Shown: positions 8,976-18,631 of the stretch, in pieces | How positions within the stretch are numbered: position 1 is the stretch's first letter | Layout: the number at the start of each line of letters is the position of its first letter | Source of the DNA: Arthrobacter sp. 260 | Lineage (GTDB): Bacteria; Actinomycetota; Actinomycetes; Actinomycetales; Micrococcaceae | Assembly (NCBI RefSeq): GCF_013116745.1 | Contig: NZ_JABFOE010000001.1 | Span: 186,001-250,000, forward strand | Direction: 5' to 3' | Length of the DNA: 64,000 bases | The notes under the pieces: model-generated | The model's input: only the letters and a program-made list of their open reading frames with translations | Databases searched by the model: none | What the model was told of the DNA's origin: nothing | Position numbers and translations under genes: made by a program

Positions 8976-9030
8976 CGTTCATGTGTTAAGCGGGACCTTA
9001 TGCATTAGTAGCTTTACTTCTGTAGTGTGG

Positions 9031-9043
9031 AGTAGGCCCTACT
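9031..9043. promoter_or_regulatory. Small palindrome upstream of BCCT transporter
   Basis: AGTAGG-C-CCTACT is a perfect 6+6 inverted repeat, 64 bp upstream of the transporter start, in the only non-coding stretch that can hold its promoter. It could be an operator; it is short enough to be chance. Confidence 0.3.
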
Positions 9044-9107
9044 GCCTAATCGGCGGTGTGTCAATGGTCATTCTCCATGAAAACGCTATGAATGAGGAGT
9101 AACTCGA

Positions 9108-10889
9108 ATGTCCCTCAGGTCCGGAAATCCGGCAACCGATAGTCCACCCGGCGAGCCAGACGGCCACCCCACGGAAGGAAAACCGCAGCCGGCCTCGCGC
9201 CTGGCGAAGTCAGTGTTCTATCCGGCTGCTGCGCTCATCGTGGTGTTCGTGGGCTTCGCCCTCCTATTCCCCTCTACGGCAGCCGAGGTCTTCGGCACTA
9301 TCCAGACGAACGTCATCAGCGGGTTCGGCTGGTACTACGTGGCAATCGTCGCCATGTTTGTGGTGTTCTCCCTCTGGGTCGGCCTGAGCCGCTTCGGGGA
9401 TATCCGGCTCGGTAAAGACGAGGATCGTCCCGAGTTCTCACTGATGTCCTGGTTTGCGCTGCTTTTCGCGGCTGGCATGGGCATCGGTCTGGTGTTCTGG
9501 GGTGTCGCCGAGCCGCTGAACCACTTCGCTGCTCCGCCTCCCGGCACCGAGGGCACCGGCATTGAGCTGGCCCAGCAGGCCCTCACCCAGACCTTCCTCC
9601 ACTGGGGACTGCATGCGTGGAGCATCTACGTTGTGGTGGGGCTAGCCATTGCCTACGCGGTGCACCGCCGCGGCCGCCCGATCTCCATCCGCTGGACCCT
9701 TGAGCCACTGCTGGGCGACAAGGTCAAGGGCAAATGGGGCGACGCGATCGACGTCGTCGCGCTCGTCGGCACGCTCTTCGGTGTAGCCACTTCCCTCGGA
9801 CTGGGAGTGCTCCAGATGTCGGCTGGTCTTGATACCGCCAACATTGTCGAGGCAACCAAGTTCACTCAGGTCGGCCTGATTCTTTGCATCACGGCGCTGA
9901 CCCTGGTGTCGGTGATTTCCGGTGTCGGCAAGGGTATGAAGTGGCTCTCCAACACCAACCTGGTGCTGGCCGGCGTCCTCTTGCTGTTCATCCTCTTCAC
10001 TGGCCCCACTCTCTTCCTCCTGCGGGAGTTTATTCAGTCGATCGGTAACTACCTGCAGAACGTCGTCGGGCTGACCTTCGACACCCTGGCCTTCGCCGGA
10101 GCCGACGGCGAAGCCTGGCAGTCCGCCTGGACCACCTTCTACTGGGGCTGGTGGATTTCCTGGGCCCCGTTCGTAGGGATCTTCATTGCCCGCATCTCCA
10201 AGGGCCGCACCGTACGCGAGTTCGTTGCCGGCGTCCTGCTGGTGCCGACCATGCTCACCTTCCTGTGGTTCTCGGTCCTCGGCGGATCAGCCCTCTACCG
10301 CGAACTGTTCGGCCAGGGCGGCCTCGTGGGCGAAGACGGAGCAGTGGATACCAACAACGCCCTGTTCGGGCTACTCACCGAGCTACCCGGTGGGCCCATC
10401 CTGCTGATCGGCGCGATCATCCTGATCGCCATCTTCTTCATCACCTCCGCTGACTCCGGTGCCCTGGTGATGAGTATGATCTCCACGGGCGGACACCCGG
10501 ACCCGAAGAACTGGGTCCGTGCCTTCTGGGCCGTCGCCGCAGCATCAGTGGCGATCGCACTCCTCCTTGTGGGGGATGACGGTCTGGCCTCGATCCAGAC
10601 CGCCGCGATCCTGACGGCGCTGCCGTTCAGCGTGGTGATGATCTTCATGTGCATTGCGACAGCGAAGGCGTTCCACGACGAGCACCAGCAGTTCCTGCGC
10701 GCCCAGCGGCGCCAGGCCCGCAACGCCCTCGCCGACCAGGTCACCGATCAGGTCAGCGAGAACATGTCCGATCGGATGGATCAGCAGATCCAGGATCAGC
10801 TCAAGGACTATCATCTCGAGGAAGCCCCGGCCTCTACCGGCACCAACTCCGCCCGGCGCTGGAAGCTCTCCCGCTCGAAGAAGTCCTAG
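9108..10889 (+). CDS. BCCT-family transporter for betaine, choline or carnitine
   Basis: Secondary transporter of quaternary-ammonium osmolytes, in the cytoplasmic membrane. The 593 residues contain twelve predicted helices with BCCT hallmarks: GMGIGLVFWGVAEPLNHF and the signature stretch WTTFYWGWWISWAPFVGIFIARISKGRTVREF. A good AGGAG site sets the start at 9108. After the last helix there is a long hydrophilic tail of about 70 residues (DEHQQFLRAQRRQ...MDQQIQDQLKDYH...RRWKLSRSKKS), predicted helical and ending basic. The corynebacterial betaine carrier BetP senses osmotic stress through a comparable tail, so osmoregulation here is plausible. It stands alone between two terminators, so it is monocistronic. 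Confidence 0.93.
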   Translation: MSLRSGNPATDSPPGEPDGHPTEGKPQPASRLAKSVFYPAAALIVVFVGFALLFPSTAAEVFGTIQTNVISGFGWYYVAIVAMFVVFSLWVGLSRFGDIRLGKDEDRPEFSLMSWFALLFAAGMGIGLVFWGVAEPLNHFAAPPPGTEGTGIELAQQALTQTFLHWGLHAWSIYVVVGLAIAYAVHRRGRPISIRWTLEPLLGDKVKGKWGDAIDVVALVGTLFGVATSLGLGVLQMSAGLDTANIVEATKFTQVGLILCITALTLVSVISGVGKGMKWLSNTNLVLAGVLLLFILFTGPTLFLLREFIQSIGNYLQNVVGLTFDTLAFAGADGEAWQSAWTTFYWGWWISWAPFVGIFIARISKGRTVREFVAGVLLVPTMLTFLWFSVLGGSALYRELFGQGGLVGEDGAVDTNNALFGLLTELPGGPILLIGAIILIAIFFITSADSGALVMSMISTGGHPDPKNWVRAFWAVAAASVAIALLLVGDDGLASIQTAAILTALPFSVVMIFMCIATAKAFHDEHQQFLRAQRRQARNALADQVTDQVSENMSDRMDQQIQDQLKDYHLEEAPASTGTNSARRWKLSRSKKS

Positions 10890-10935
10890 ACTCCTCCGGG
10901 CAATCCTGCGGCTTGATTTAGCACAGGAAGCACCT

Positions 10936-10966
10936 GCGGTCCGTCCCTCCGGGGCGGGCCGCTTTT
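10936..10966 (+). terminator. Hairpin terminator after BCCT gene
   Basis: A 12-bp stem (GCGGTCCGTCCC / GGGGCGGGCCGC, with two G-T pairs in RNA) is followed by TTTT. Confidence 0.8.
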
Positions 10967-11110
10967 GCGTGCCACCGCACGTTCGGTTTCGTCAGGCAAC
11001 TTCAGAGGCCTAAGCTTGTCCACTGTGAGCCAGGACATGTACAACATCGTGCTGGCTCAAATCCGGGCGGAAACATCGATCCGGTCTACCAAATTACACA
11101 AGGAGGCGGA

Positions 11111-12739
11111 ATGCGTTTAGCGCGTATTTCCAAGGTTGTTGGCGTTGCATTGACTGCGACGCTGGCATTAAGTGCATGTGGTGGCAGCGGCGAGGATGCT
11201 GCATCCAACACCGATCGGCCCATCGTGGTTGACGGCGTTGAGCCACAGAACCCACTGATCCCTACCAGCACCAACGAGGTGGGCGGCGGAGCAGTAGTCG
11301 ACCTGATCTTCTCCGGTTTGGTCAGCTACGACGCTGATGGCGTGTCCCAGAACGAGATGGCCGAGTCCATCGAAACCGAGGATGCACAGAACTACACAAT
11401 CACCCTGGCAGAGGGTAAGACCTTCACCAACGGGGAGCCTGTCACGGCCCAGTCCTTCGTCGACGCCTGGAACTATGGCGCAGCGGCGAAGAATGCCCAG
11501 CTGTCGAGCTACTTCTTCGAGAGCATCGAAGGCTACGACGAAGTCAGCGCCGAAGGATCCGAGCTCGAGGAAATGTCGGGCCTGACAGTGGTGGACGAGC
11601 GCACCTTCACGGTTGCCCTGAGCCAGCCCGAGTCGGATTGGCCTCTGCGCCTCGGCTACAGCGCGTTCTCCCCACTGCCCGAGGTTGCCTTCGAGGACTT
11701 CGAAGCCTTCGGCGAGAACCCGATCGGCAACGGACCCTACAAGTTCGCCGCCGAGGGTGCCTGGGAGCACAACCAGCAGATCGCGCTCGTCCCGAACGAG
11801 GACTACGACGGCCCGCAGGCCGCGCAGAACGCTGGCGTCACGTTCAAGATGTACCAGAATGGCAGCACCGCCTACCAGGACCTCATCTCGGACAACCTCG
11901 ACGTCCTGAAGACCGTGCCTACTTCCGACGTGCAGAACTTCAAGAATGACCTGGACGACCGCTGGCTGGAATCCCCCTACGCGGGCAACCAGACCATCTC
12001 CATCCCTTACTACCTCGAAAACTGGGACGGCGAGGACGGCAAGCTGCGCCGCCAGGCAATCTCGATGGCGATCGACCGGGAAGAGATCACCACGGTGATC
12101 TTCAACAACGGCCGCACCCCAGCCACCGAATTCACCGCCCCCGTGCTTGAGGGTTACAACGACAGCCTGCCCGGCAGCGAGAACCTCGAGTTCAACCCTG
12201 AGCGCGCGGTAGAGCTGTGGGAAGAGGCTGAAGCCATCGAGCCCTACGATGACTCCGAGCCACTGACCATCGCCTACAACGCCGACGCCGGGGACCACCG
12301 CACCTGGGTGGAAGCAGTCGTTAACGGGCTCAAGAACAACCTGGATATCGAGGTGAGCGGTCTGCCGTTCTCCACGTTCGCCGAGTTGCGCACCAACGCC
12401 ACCGACAAGACCCTGACCGGTGCCATCCGCACCGGCTGGCAGGCAGACTACCCTTCCCTGTACAACTTCCTTGGACCCATCCACGCCACTGGCGCCGGAT
12501 CCAATGACTCCGTGTACGAGAACCCCGAGTTTGACCAGGCCCTCTCCGATGGTCTCGCGGCGGACTCCGTCGAGGCGGGAGCCGAGGCCATGAACAAGGC
12601 GCAGGAAATGCTCCTTGAGGACCTCCCCTCCATCCCGCTGTGGTACCAGGTTGCCCAGGGCGGCTGGAGCCAGAACGTCGACAACGTCGAGTTCGGCTGG
12701 AATGGCGTTCCCCTGTACAACGCCATCACCACCAAGTAA
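11111..12739 (+). CDS. ABC importer substrate-binding lipoprotein, family 5 (second system)
   Basis: Ligand-binding lipoprotein of the second Opp/Dpp importer. 542 residues: signal peptide with lipobox LSAC and Cys23, then an SBP_bac_5 fold (ESIETEDAQNYTITLAEGKTFTNGEPVTAQSFVDAWNY). An AGGAGGCGG ribosome site precedes the ATG. The 18 bases spanning the ribosome site and first codons are identical to those of the other binding-protein gene at 1743, but the mature proteins differ. It heads a run of SBP, two permeases and a fused ATPase, all on the same strand. Its fold and the short form DRPIVVDGVEPQNPLIP fit peptide binders; the ligand is not known. Confidence 0.92.
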   Translation: MRLARISKVVGVALTATLALSACGGSGEDAASNTDRPIVVDGVEPQNPLIPTSTNEVGGGAVVDLIFSGLVSYDADGVSQNEMAESIETEDAQNYTITLAEGKTFTNGEPVTAQSFVDAWNYGAAAKNAQLSSYFFESIEGYDEVSAEGSELEEMSGLTVVDERTFTVALSQPESDWPLRLGYSAFSPLPEVAFEDFEAFGENPIGNGPYKFAAEGAWEHNQQIALVPNEDYDGPQAAQNAGVTFKMYQNGSTAYQDLISDNLDVLKTVPTSDVQNFKNDLDDRWLESPYAGNQTISIPYYLENWDGEDGKLRRQAISMAIDREEITTVIFNNGRTPATEFTAPVLEGYNDSLPGSENLEFNPERAVELWEEAEAIEPYDDSEPLTIAYNADAGDHRTWVEAVVNGLKNNLDIEVSGLPFSTFAELRTNATDKTLTGAIRTGWQADYPSLYNFLGPIHATGAGSNDSVYENPEFDQALSDGLAADSVEAGAEAMNKAQEMLLEDLPSIPLWYQVAQGGWSQNVDNVEFGWNGVPLYNAITTK

Positions 12740-12747
12740 CACCGAAC

Positions 12748-12784
12748 AACTGATGGGGTCCTCTCCGGAGGGCCCCATCAGTTT
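12748..12784 (+). terminator. Hairpin terminator/attenuator inside second Opp operon
   Basis: The stem AACTGATGGGG(T)CC / GG(G)CCCCATCAGTT is followed by TTG, 8 bp after the binding-protein stop and 82 bp before the permease start. Position and role mirror the hairpin at 3557. Confidence 0.8.
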
Positions 12785-12866
12785 GCTCCAAATCCAAAGG
12801 TCCACAACAGATGAATAAGCTTCAACAGCGTTCCGTGGGGACGCTCTCCTCCGGGGGTGTTGCCTG

Positions 12867-13793
12867 ATGTCCTGGTACATCATCCGGCGCGTTCTTCAAC
12901 TGATTCCCGTCTTTATCGGTGCCACCCTGCTGGTCTACTTCCTGGTTTTCAGCCTTCCCGGTGATCCCACCGCCGCCATCTGTGGCGAGCGGGGCTGCAC
13001 CCCAGCCGTCGAGGCAGCATTGCGGGAGCAGTACAACCTGGACCAGCCGTTCTGGGTGCAATACTTCCTCTTCATCAAGGGCGTTCTGACCTTCGACCTC
13101 GGCGTCAACTTCGCGGGTCGGGAAATCGCCACGATCATTGCCGAAGTCTTCCCCACCACCGCGCGGCTCGCCATCATGGCCCTCGTGTTCGAGGCCGTCT
13201 TCGGTATCCTGTTCGGCCTCATCGCCGGACTGCGGAAGGGAAAGATCTTCGACTCGACCATCCTGGTCGTCTCCCTGGTCGTCATCGCGGTTCCCATTTT
13301 CGTTCTCGGGTTCCTCATGCAGTTCATCGTCGGCGTCAAGCTCGGGTGGGCCAGCCCCACAGTGAGCGGCGCGGCGCCTTTCAACGAACTGATCCTGCCC
13401 GCCGTCGTGCTGGGACTGGTTTCCTTCGCCTATGTGCTGAGGTTGACCCGCACCAGCATCATCGAGAACGTGAACGCCGACTATGTGCGAACCGCTACGG
13501 CCAAGGGCCTCTCACGGCGCCGCGTGGTCACGGTGCACATCCTGCGCAACTCGATGATCCCCGTCATCACCTTCCTTGGCGCCGACCTGGGCGCCCTGAT
13601 GGGTGGCGCGATCGTCACGGAGGGCATCTTCAACGTGAACGGAGTGGGCAACACGTTGTACCGCGCCGTCCTCAACGGTGAAGCCCCCGTCGTGGTGGCA
13701 ATCGTCACCGTTCTGATCCTGATATTCTGCATCGCCAATCTGGTGGTGGATCTGCTGTACGCATGGCTTGACCCGAGGATTCGATATGCCTGA
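12867..13793 (+). CDS. Opp/Dpp-type ABC permease (DppB-like)
   Basis: First membrane subunit of the second importer. At 308 residues it has the normal family length, unlike the enlarged homologue at 3733. It shows the N-terminal helix (YIIRRVLQLIPVFIGATLLVYFLV), the long outer loop with a CGERGC pair typical of actinobacterial members, and the EAA loop (NADYVRTATAKGLSRRRVVTVHILRNS). It ends LDPRIRYA. The next gene starts 8 bases before this stop codon. Confidence 0.95.
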   Translation: MSWYIIRRVLQLIPVFIGATLLVYFLVFSLPGDPTAAICGERGCTPAVEAALREQYNLDQPFWVQYFLFIKGVLTFDLGVNFAGREIATIIAEVFPTTARLAIMALVFEAVFGILFGLIAGLRKGKIFDSTILVVSLVVIAVPIFVLGFLMQFIVGVKLGWASPTVSGAAPFNELILPAVVLGLVSFAYVLRLTRTSIIENVNADYVRTATAKGLSRRRVVTVHILRNSMIPVITFLGADLGALMGGAIVTEGIFNVNGVGNTLYRAVLNGEAPVVVAIVTVLILIFCIANLVVDLLYAWLDPRIRYA

Positions 13794-14778
13794 CATGGAA
13801 AACACACCCAAACGCGTGGTCGCACCCAAGCAACCTGCGTACCCCATCGAGCACTTCGTTGCCGACGCCGAGGACACCCCGGTTGTAGCCACCGACAGTG
13901 CAACCACTGACGATGCACCGCGGAGCCAATGGAGCGAAGCGTGGCGCAACCTGCGCCGCCAGCCCCTGTTCATCCTGAGTGGCATCCTCATCCTGGCGGT
14001 CATTTTTGTGGCCCTGTTCCCCGGGATCTTCACCAACGAACCACCCAACGAGAACTGCCTGCTGGCCAACTCCGGTGGCGGTCCCGCTCCCGGGCATCCC
14101 CTCGGCTTCACCCAGCAGGGCTGTGACGTGCTGTCCAGAGTGGTTTACGGAACCCAGTCGTCGCTCATGGTGGGAATGTTCTCCACCCTCGGTGTCCTCC
14201 TGATCGGCGGCGCCATCGGCGCCATCGCCGGATTCTACGGTGGCTGGATCGATGCGATCCTCGCCCGTCTGGGAGACATCTTCTTCGCGTTGCCCCTGAT
14301 CCTGGGCGCCATCGTCGTGGTGCAGCTGCCCTTCTTCCGGGAGAACCGCAGCGTGTGGACGCTGGTGGTCATTCTGGTGACCTTCGGCTGGCCACAGATT
14401 GCCCGCATTACCAGGGCGTCGGTGATTTCGGTCAGGAACGCCGACTTCGTCACCGCGGCGCGCTCACTGGGTGTCTCACGGTTCTCGGCCCTGCTGAAAC
14501 ACGTGATCCCCAACGCGTTGGCGCCGGTAATTGTGATTACCACGATCTCCCTCGGTACGTTCATCGTCGCCGAATCGACGCTGTCCTTCCTGGGCATTGG
14601 CCTGCCACCCGACGTCATGTCGTGGGGAAATGACATCTTCTCGGCGGAACCCACGGTGCGGACCAACCCCATGCCGTTGTTCTGGCCAGCCCTCGCGCTC
14701 TCACTGACGGTGCTCAGCTTCATCATGCTGGGCGACGCGCTGCGGGACGCACTCGATCCAAAGGCCCGGAAGCGATGA
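13786..14778 (+). CDS. Opp/Dpp-type ABC permease (DppC-like)
   Basis: Second membrane subunit of the second importer. Start chosen at ATG 13786, with GAGGA six bases upstream and an 8-base overlap with the previous gene; an ATG at 13795 is also possible. About 330 residues: a polar N-terminal tail of ~55 residues, first helix (PLFILSGILILAVIFVALFPG), the segment HPLGFTQQGCDVLSRVVYGTQSS, EAA loop (NADFVTAARSLGVSRFSALLKHVIPNA) and STLSFLGIGL motif. Overlaps the ATPase gene by 4 bases (ATGA). Confidence 0.95.
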   Translation: MPDMENTPKRVVAPKQPAYPIEHFVADAEDTPVVATDSATTDDAPRSQWSEAWRNLRRQPLFILSGILILAVIFVALFPGIFTNEPPNENCLLANSGGGPAPGHPLGFTQQGCDVLSRVVYGTQSSLMVGMFSTLGVLLIGGAIGAIAGFYGGWIDAILARLGDIFFALPLILGAIVVVQLPFFRENRSVWTLVVILVTFGWPQIARITRASVISVRNADFVTAARSLGVSRFSALLKHVIPNALAPVIVITTISLGTFIVAESTLSFLGIGLPPDVMSWGNDIFSAEPTVRTNPMPLFWPALALSLTVLSFIMLGDALRDALDPKARKR

Positions 14779-16487
14779 CACACACTCCAGAAAACACCGG
14801 GGCAGAACCCATCCCGGCGCAGCCGCTCCTTGAGCTGCGCGACCTCGCGATCACCTTCACCACCTCACAGGGGGACGTGGAAGCGGTCAAGAACGCCCGG
14901 CTGACCATCATGCCGGGCGAGACCGTCGCCATCGTGGGGGAGTCGGGGTCGGGCAAGTCCACCACCGCCCTCGCGGCGATCGGCCTGCTTCCGGCGAACG
15001 GCCGTGTGTCCGGCGGACAGGTACTGTTCGACGGCGAGGACATCACCCATGCGGACGAGAAGCGGATCGTGGAACTGCGAGGTTCATCCATCGGGATGGT
15101 CCCCCAGGACCCCATGTCCAACCTGAACCCTGTCTGGAAAATTGGTTTCCAGGTCAAGGAAACGTTGCGGGCCAACGGCCTGCCCCACGGGAAGAAGGAC
15201 GTGGCGCAGGTGCTTGCGGAGGCTGGCCTCCCCGACGCCGAGTCACGCGCCAACCAGTACCCGCACGAGTTCTCGGGCGGTATGCGGCAACGCGCACTGA
15301 TCGCCATCGGCTTGTCCTGCAGGCCCCGCCTGCTGATCGCCGATGAGCCGACGTCGGCCCTGGACGTAACAGTCCAGCGGCAGATCCTCGACCACCTGGA
15401 CAGCATGACCAGGGACCTCGGGACGGCGGTGCTGCTGATCACCCACGATCTGGGACTGGCCGCAGAACGGGCCCACAAGGTGATCGTCATGTACAAGGGG
15501 AAGGTGGTGGAAGCCGGTCCAGCGATGGAACTGCTCACCAACCCGCGGCACGCCTACACGCAGAAACTGGTTGCGTCGGCGCCGTCCCTGGCCTCCCGGC
15601 GGATCGAATCCGCCAAGAAGCTGGGCGTGGCGACCACCGAGGTGCTTGCACCCGAGGAGCCCGCCGCGGTCGGCGGAGCCGTCGACAAGGTCATCGAGGT
15701 CAAGGATCTGACGAAGGTCTTCAAGATCCGCGGCAGCTGGGGCAAGTCGACCGACTTCAAAGCGGTCGACGGGGTTTCCTTCTCCATCGCACGCGGGACA
15801 ACGACGGCGGTGGTCGGCGAGTCCGGCTCCGGCAAGTCGACCGTCGCGCGGATGGTGCTGGGACTGGAACCTGCGACGGGAGGCAGCATCGACTTCGACG
15901 GGGTGGATATCACCACCCTGAGCCGGAAGAAGATGTTCGACTTCAGGCGCCGGGTGCAGCCGATCTTCCAGGACCCGTATGGGTCGCTGGATCCCATGTA
16001 CAACATCTTCAGAACCATTGAGGAGCCCTTGCGGGTGCATGGGATCGGGGACGCGAAGTCCCGGGAGCAGAAGGTCAGGGACCTGCTGGAGCAGGTGGCA
16101 CTGCCCGCCTCCATGATGCGCCGGTTCCCCAACGAGCTCTCCGGCGGGCAGCGGCAGCGGGTGGCCATTGCACGCGCGCTGGCCCTCGACCCTGAGGTAG
16201 TGATCTGTGATGAGGCAGTTTCGGCGCTGGACGTCCTGGTCCAGGCGCAGATCCTGAACCTCCTTGCGGATCTGCAGGCCGAGCTCGGTCTGAGCTACCT
16301 GTTCATCACTCACGACCTGGCAGTGGTCCGGCAGATTGCTGATCACGTGTGCGTGATGGAGAAGGGGAAGCTGGTGGAGCAGGGGTCAACTGACGACGTC
16401 TTCGACCACCCGCAGACCCCCTACACCCGGGCACTGCTCGACGCGATTCCCGGGGCTGGCCTGGTGCTCCCTCCGGGTGCCGCCTAG
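14775..16487 (+). CDS. Fused double ATPase of the second Opp/Dpp importer
   Basis: Two ABC domains in one 570-residue chain. Domain 1: GESGSGKSTTA, a variant signature FSGGMRQRALIAIGL, and [12 protein letters not shown]. Domain 2: [26 protein letters not shown], and a variant Walker B region VVICDEAVSALD in which Ala replaces the usual Pro, as in OppF-like proteins. Translationally coupled to the upstream permease, so in contrast to the first importer the operon is intact: binding protein, two permeases, ATPase. Confidence 0.95.
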   Translation: MTHTPENTGAEPIPAQPLLELRDLAITFTTSQGDVEAVKNARLTIMPGETVAIVGESGSGKSTTALAAIGLLPANGRVSGGQVLFDGEDITHADEKRIVELRGSSIGMVPQDPMSNLNPVWKIGFQVKETLRANGLPHGKKDVAQVLAEAGLPDAESRANQYPHEFSGGMRQRALIAIGLSCRPRLLIADEPTSALDVTVQRQILDHLDSMTRDLGTAVLLITHDLGLAAERAHKVIVMYKGKVVEAGPAMELLTNPRHAYTQKLVASAPSLASRRIESAKKLGVATTEVLAPEEPAAVGGAVDKVIEVKDLTKVFKIRGSWGKSTDFKAVDGVSFSIARGTTTAVVGESGSGKSTVARMVLGLEPATGGSIDFDGVDITTLSRKKMFDFRRRVQPIFQDPYGSLDPMYNIFRTIEEPLRVHGIGDAKSREQKVRDLLEQVALPASMMRRFPNELSGGQRQRVAIARALALDPEVVICDEAVSALDVLVQAQILNLLADLQAELGLSYLFITHDLAVVRQIADHVCVMEKGKLVEQGSTDDVFDHPQTPYTRALLDAIPGAGLVLPPGAA

Positions 16488-16513
16488 CGCCACCTGCTGG
16501 TCATCGACCGGTT

Positions 16514-16550
16514 CGACGGCGGCTCGCTCCCTGGGGGTGGGCCGCCGTCG
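16514..16550 (+). terminator. Hairpin terminator after second Opp operon
   Basis: A perfect 10-bp G/C-rich stem (CGACGGCGGC / GCCGCCGTCG) with a 17-base loop, 26 bp after the ATPase stop codon; no T-tract, as is common in actinobacteria. Confidence 0.65.
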
Positions 16551-16702
16551 TGCGTCACGGTGACCGGCGGTAGAGCTGTGATTTTGACCCGAAAAGGTCC
16601 CCGCGTTAGGGCATTTTTTCCTGAGAGCTTAGACTGGTACAAGCAGGCGCCGTCCTCATAACGCTAGATTCCCCTCAAGATTACTGAATTGAGTCATTAC
16701 GC

Positions 16703-18619
16703 ATGTCTGAAACCACAGGCAACACAGCTGTTCGCAGCGACCTCCGCAACGTTGCCATCGTGGCCCACGTTGACCACGGAAAGACCACCTTGGTTGATGC
16801 CATGCTCCGGCAGACCAATTCCTTCGCAGCTCACGGCGACGTGGCTGACCGGGTCATGGACTCGGGCGACCTTGAGCGCGAGAAGGGCATCACCATCCTC
16901 GCCAAGAACACCACCGTGTTCTACAACGGCCCCTCGGCCAAGGGTGAGACCATCACCATCAACGTGATCGATACCCCTGGCCACGCCGACTTCGGCGGCG
17001 AAGTGGAACGTGGGCTGTCGATGGTTGACGGCGTCGTCCTCCTCGTGGACGCCTCGGAAGGCCCACTGCCCCAGACCCGTTTCGTGCTGCGTAAGGCGCT
17101 TGCCGCGAAGCTCCCCGTCGTGCTGCTGGTCAACAAGACCGACCGTCCCGACTCGCGGATCGACGAAGTGGTCAGCGAATCCATGGACCTTCTCCTGGGC
17201 CTTGCCTCCGACCTCGCCGACGAAGTTCCGGACCTCGACCTGGACTCAGTCCTGAACGTTCCCGTGGTGTACGCCGCGGCCCGTGAAGGCGCAGCCTCCC
17301 TCGAGCAGCCCGCCGACGGCACCGTTCCCTCGAACGACAACCTCGAGCCACTGTTCCAGACCATCATCGAGCACATCCCAGCACCCCGGTACAACCCTGA
17401 AGGCGTGCTGCAGGCACACGTGACCAACCTGGACGCCTCGCCGTTCCTCGGCCGTCTCGCCCTGCTGCGTATCTTCAACGGCACCCTGCGCAAGGGCCAG
17501 ACCGTTGCCTGGGCGCGTCACAACGGTGAAATGAAGTCAGTCAAGATCACCGAACTGTTGGCCACCCGTGCCCTCGATCGCGTGCCCACCGATTCCGCCG
17601 GGCCAGGCGAGATTGTCGCCGTCGCCGGTATCGAGGACATCACCATCGGTGAGACCCTGACCGACATCGACAACCCTCAGCCGCTGCCGCTGATCACCGT
17701 CGACGATCCGGCCATCTCGGTCACCATCGGTATCAACACCTCGCCCCTCGCGGGCCGGGTCAAGGGCGCCAAGGTCACCGCGCGCCAGGTGAAGGATCGC
17801 CTGGACCGTGAACTGATCGGTAACGTTTCCCTGAAGGTTCTCGCCACCGAGCGTCCTGACGCCTGGGAAGTCCAGGGCCGTGGCGAGCTCGCGCTGGCCA
17901 TCCTGGTCGAGCAGATGCGCCGCGAAGGCTTCGAACTGACCGTCGGCAAGCCCCAGGTTGTCACCCGCATGGTTGATGGCAAGGTCCACGAGCCGATGGA
18001 GCACATGACCATCGACGTCCCCGAGGAGTACCTGGGTGCTGTCACCCAGATCCTTGCGACCCGCAAGGGCCGGATGATCAACATGTCCAACCACGGCACC
18101 GGCTGGGTCCGGATGGAATTCATCGTTCCCGCCCGCGGCCTCATCGGTTTCCGCACCAAGTTCCTCACTGACACGCGCGGCGCCGGTATTGCTTCCTCCT
18201 ACTCCGAGGGCTACGAGCCCTGGGCGGGCGACATCGAATACCGCACCAACGGCTCGATGATCGCTGACCGCGCCGGAGTTGTCACCCCGTTCGCCATGAT
18301 CAACCTGCAGGAGCGCGGCTCCTTCTTCGTGGAGCCCACCTCCGAGGTGTACCAGGGCATGATCGTCGGCGAGAACTCACGTGCGGACGACATGGACGTG
18401 AACATCACCAAGGAAAAGAAGCTCACCAACATGCGTGCGGCTTCCTCGGACACCTTCGAGAACCTCACCCCTCCCCGCAAGCTCACGCTTGAGGAGTCGC
18501 TGGAGTTCGCCCGCGAAGACGAGTGTGTCGAGGTGACTCCTGAGTCGATCAGGATCCGCAAGCTGATCCTCGACGCCAACGAGCGGATGCGCGCAGCCCG
18601 TTCACGCGCCCGCGTCTAG
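16703..18619 (+). CDS. typA: Ribosome-associated GTPase TypA/BipA
   Basis: Translational GTPase that acts on the ribosome, linked to stress and cold adaptation and to 50S assembly. 638 residues, the usual length. Motifs in order: G1 AHVDHGKTTLVDAML, effector region with EREKGITILAKNT, G3 DTPGHADFGGEVER, G4 NKTD, then EF-Tu-like domain 2, and two C-terminal domains containing the TypA-typical segment RGLIGFRTKFLTDTRGAG. A possible -10 box TAGACT lies at 16630-16635, giving a leader of about 65 bases. It corresponds in position to M. tuberculosis Rv1165, upstream of the fdxC-dapC pair. Confidence 0.97.
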   Translation: MSETTGNTAVRSDLRNVAIVAHVDHGKTTLVDAMLRQTNSFAAHGDVADRVMDSGDLEREKGITILAKNTTVFYNGPSAKGETITINVIDTPGHADFGGEVERGLSMVDGVVLLVDASEGPLPQTRFVLRKALAAKLPVVLLVNKTDRPDSRIDEVVSESMDLLLGLASDLADEVPDLDLDSVLNVPVVYAAAREGAASLEQPADGTVPSNDNLEPLFQTIIEHIPAPRYNPEGVLQAHVTNLDASPFLGRLALLRIFNGTLRKGQTVAWARHNGEMKSVKITELLATRALDRVPTDSAGPGEIVAVAGIEDITIGETLTDIDNPQPLPLITVDDPAISVTIGINTSPLAGRVKGAKVTARQVKDRLDRELIGNVSLKVLATERPDAWEVQGRGELALAILVEQMRREGFELTVGKPQVVTRMVDGKVHEPMEHMTIDVPEEYLGAVTQILATRKGRMINMSNHGTGWVRMEFIVPARGLIGFRTKFLTDTRGAGIASSYSEGYEPWAGDIEYRTNGSMIADRAGVVTPFAMINLQERGSFFVEPTSEVYQGMIVGENSRADDMDVNITKEKKLTNMRAASSDTFENLTPPRKLTLEESLEFAREDECVEVTPESIRIRKLILDANERMRAARSRARV

Positions 18620-18631
18620 GGTCCGCTGACG

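Noticed and set aside
11168..12883. 571-codon open frame on the minus strand
   Set aside because: It is antisense to the second binding-protein gene; the G/C-rich third-position bias of that gene creates the open frame. No family resemblance.
15243..16346. 367-codon minus-strand open frame opposite the second fused ATPase
   Set aside because: Shadow of a certain ABC ATPase gene.
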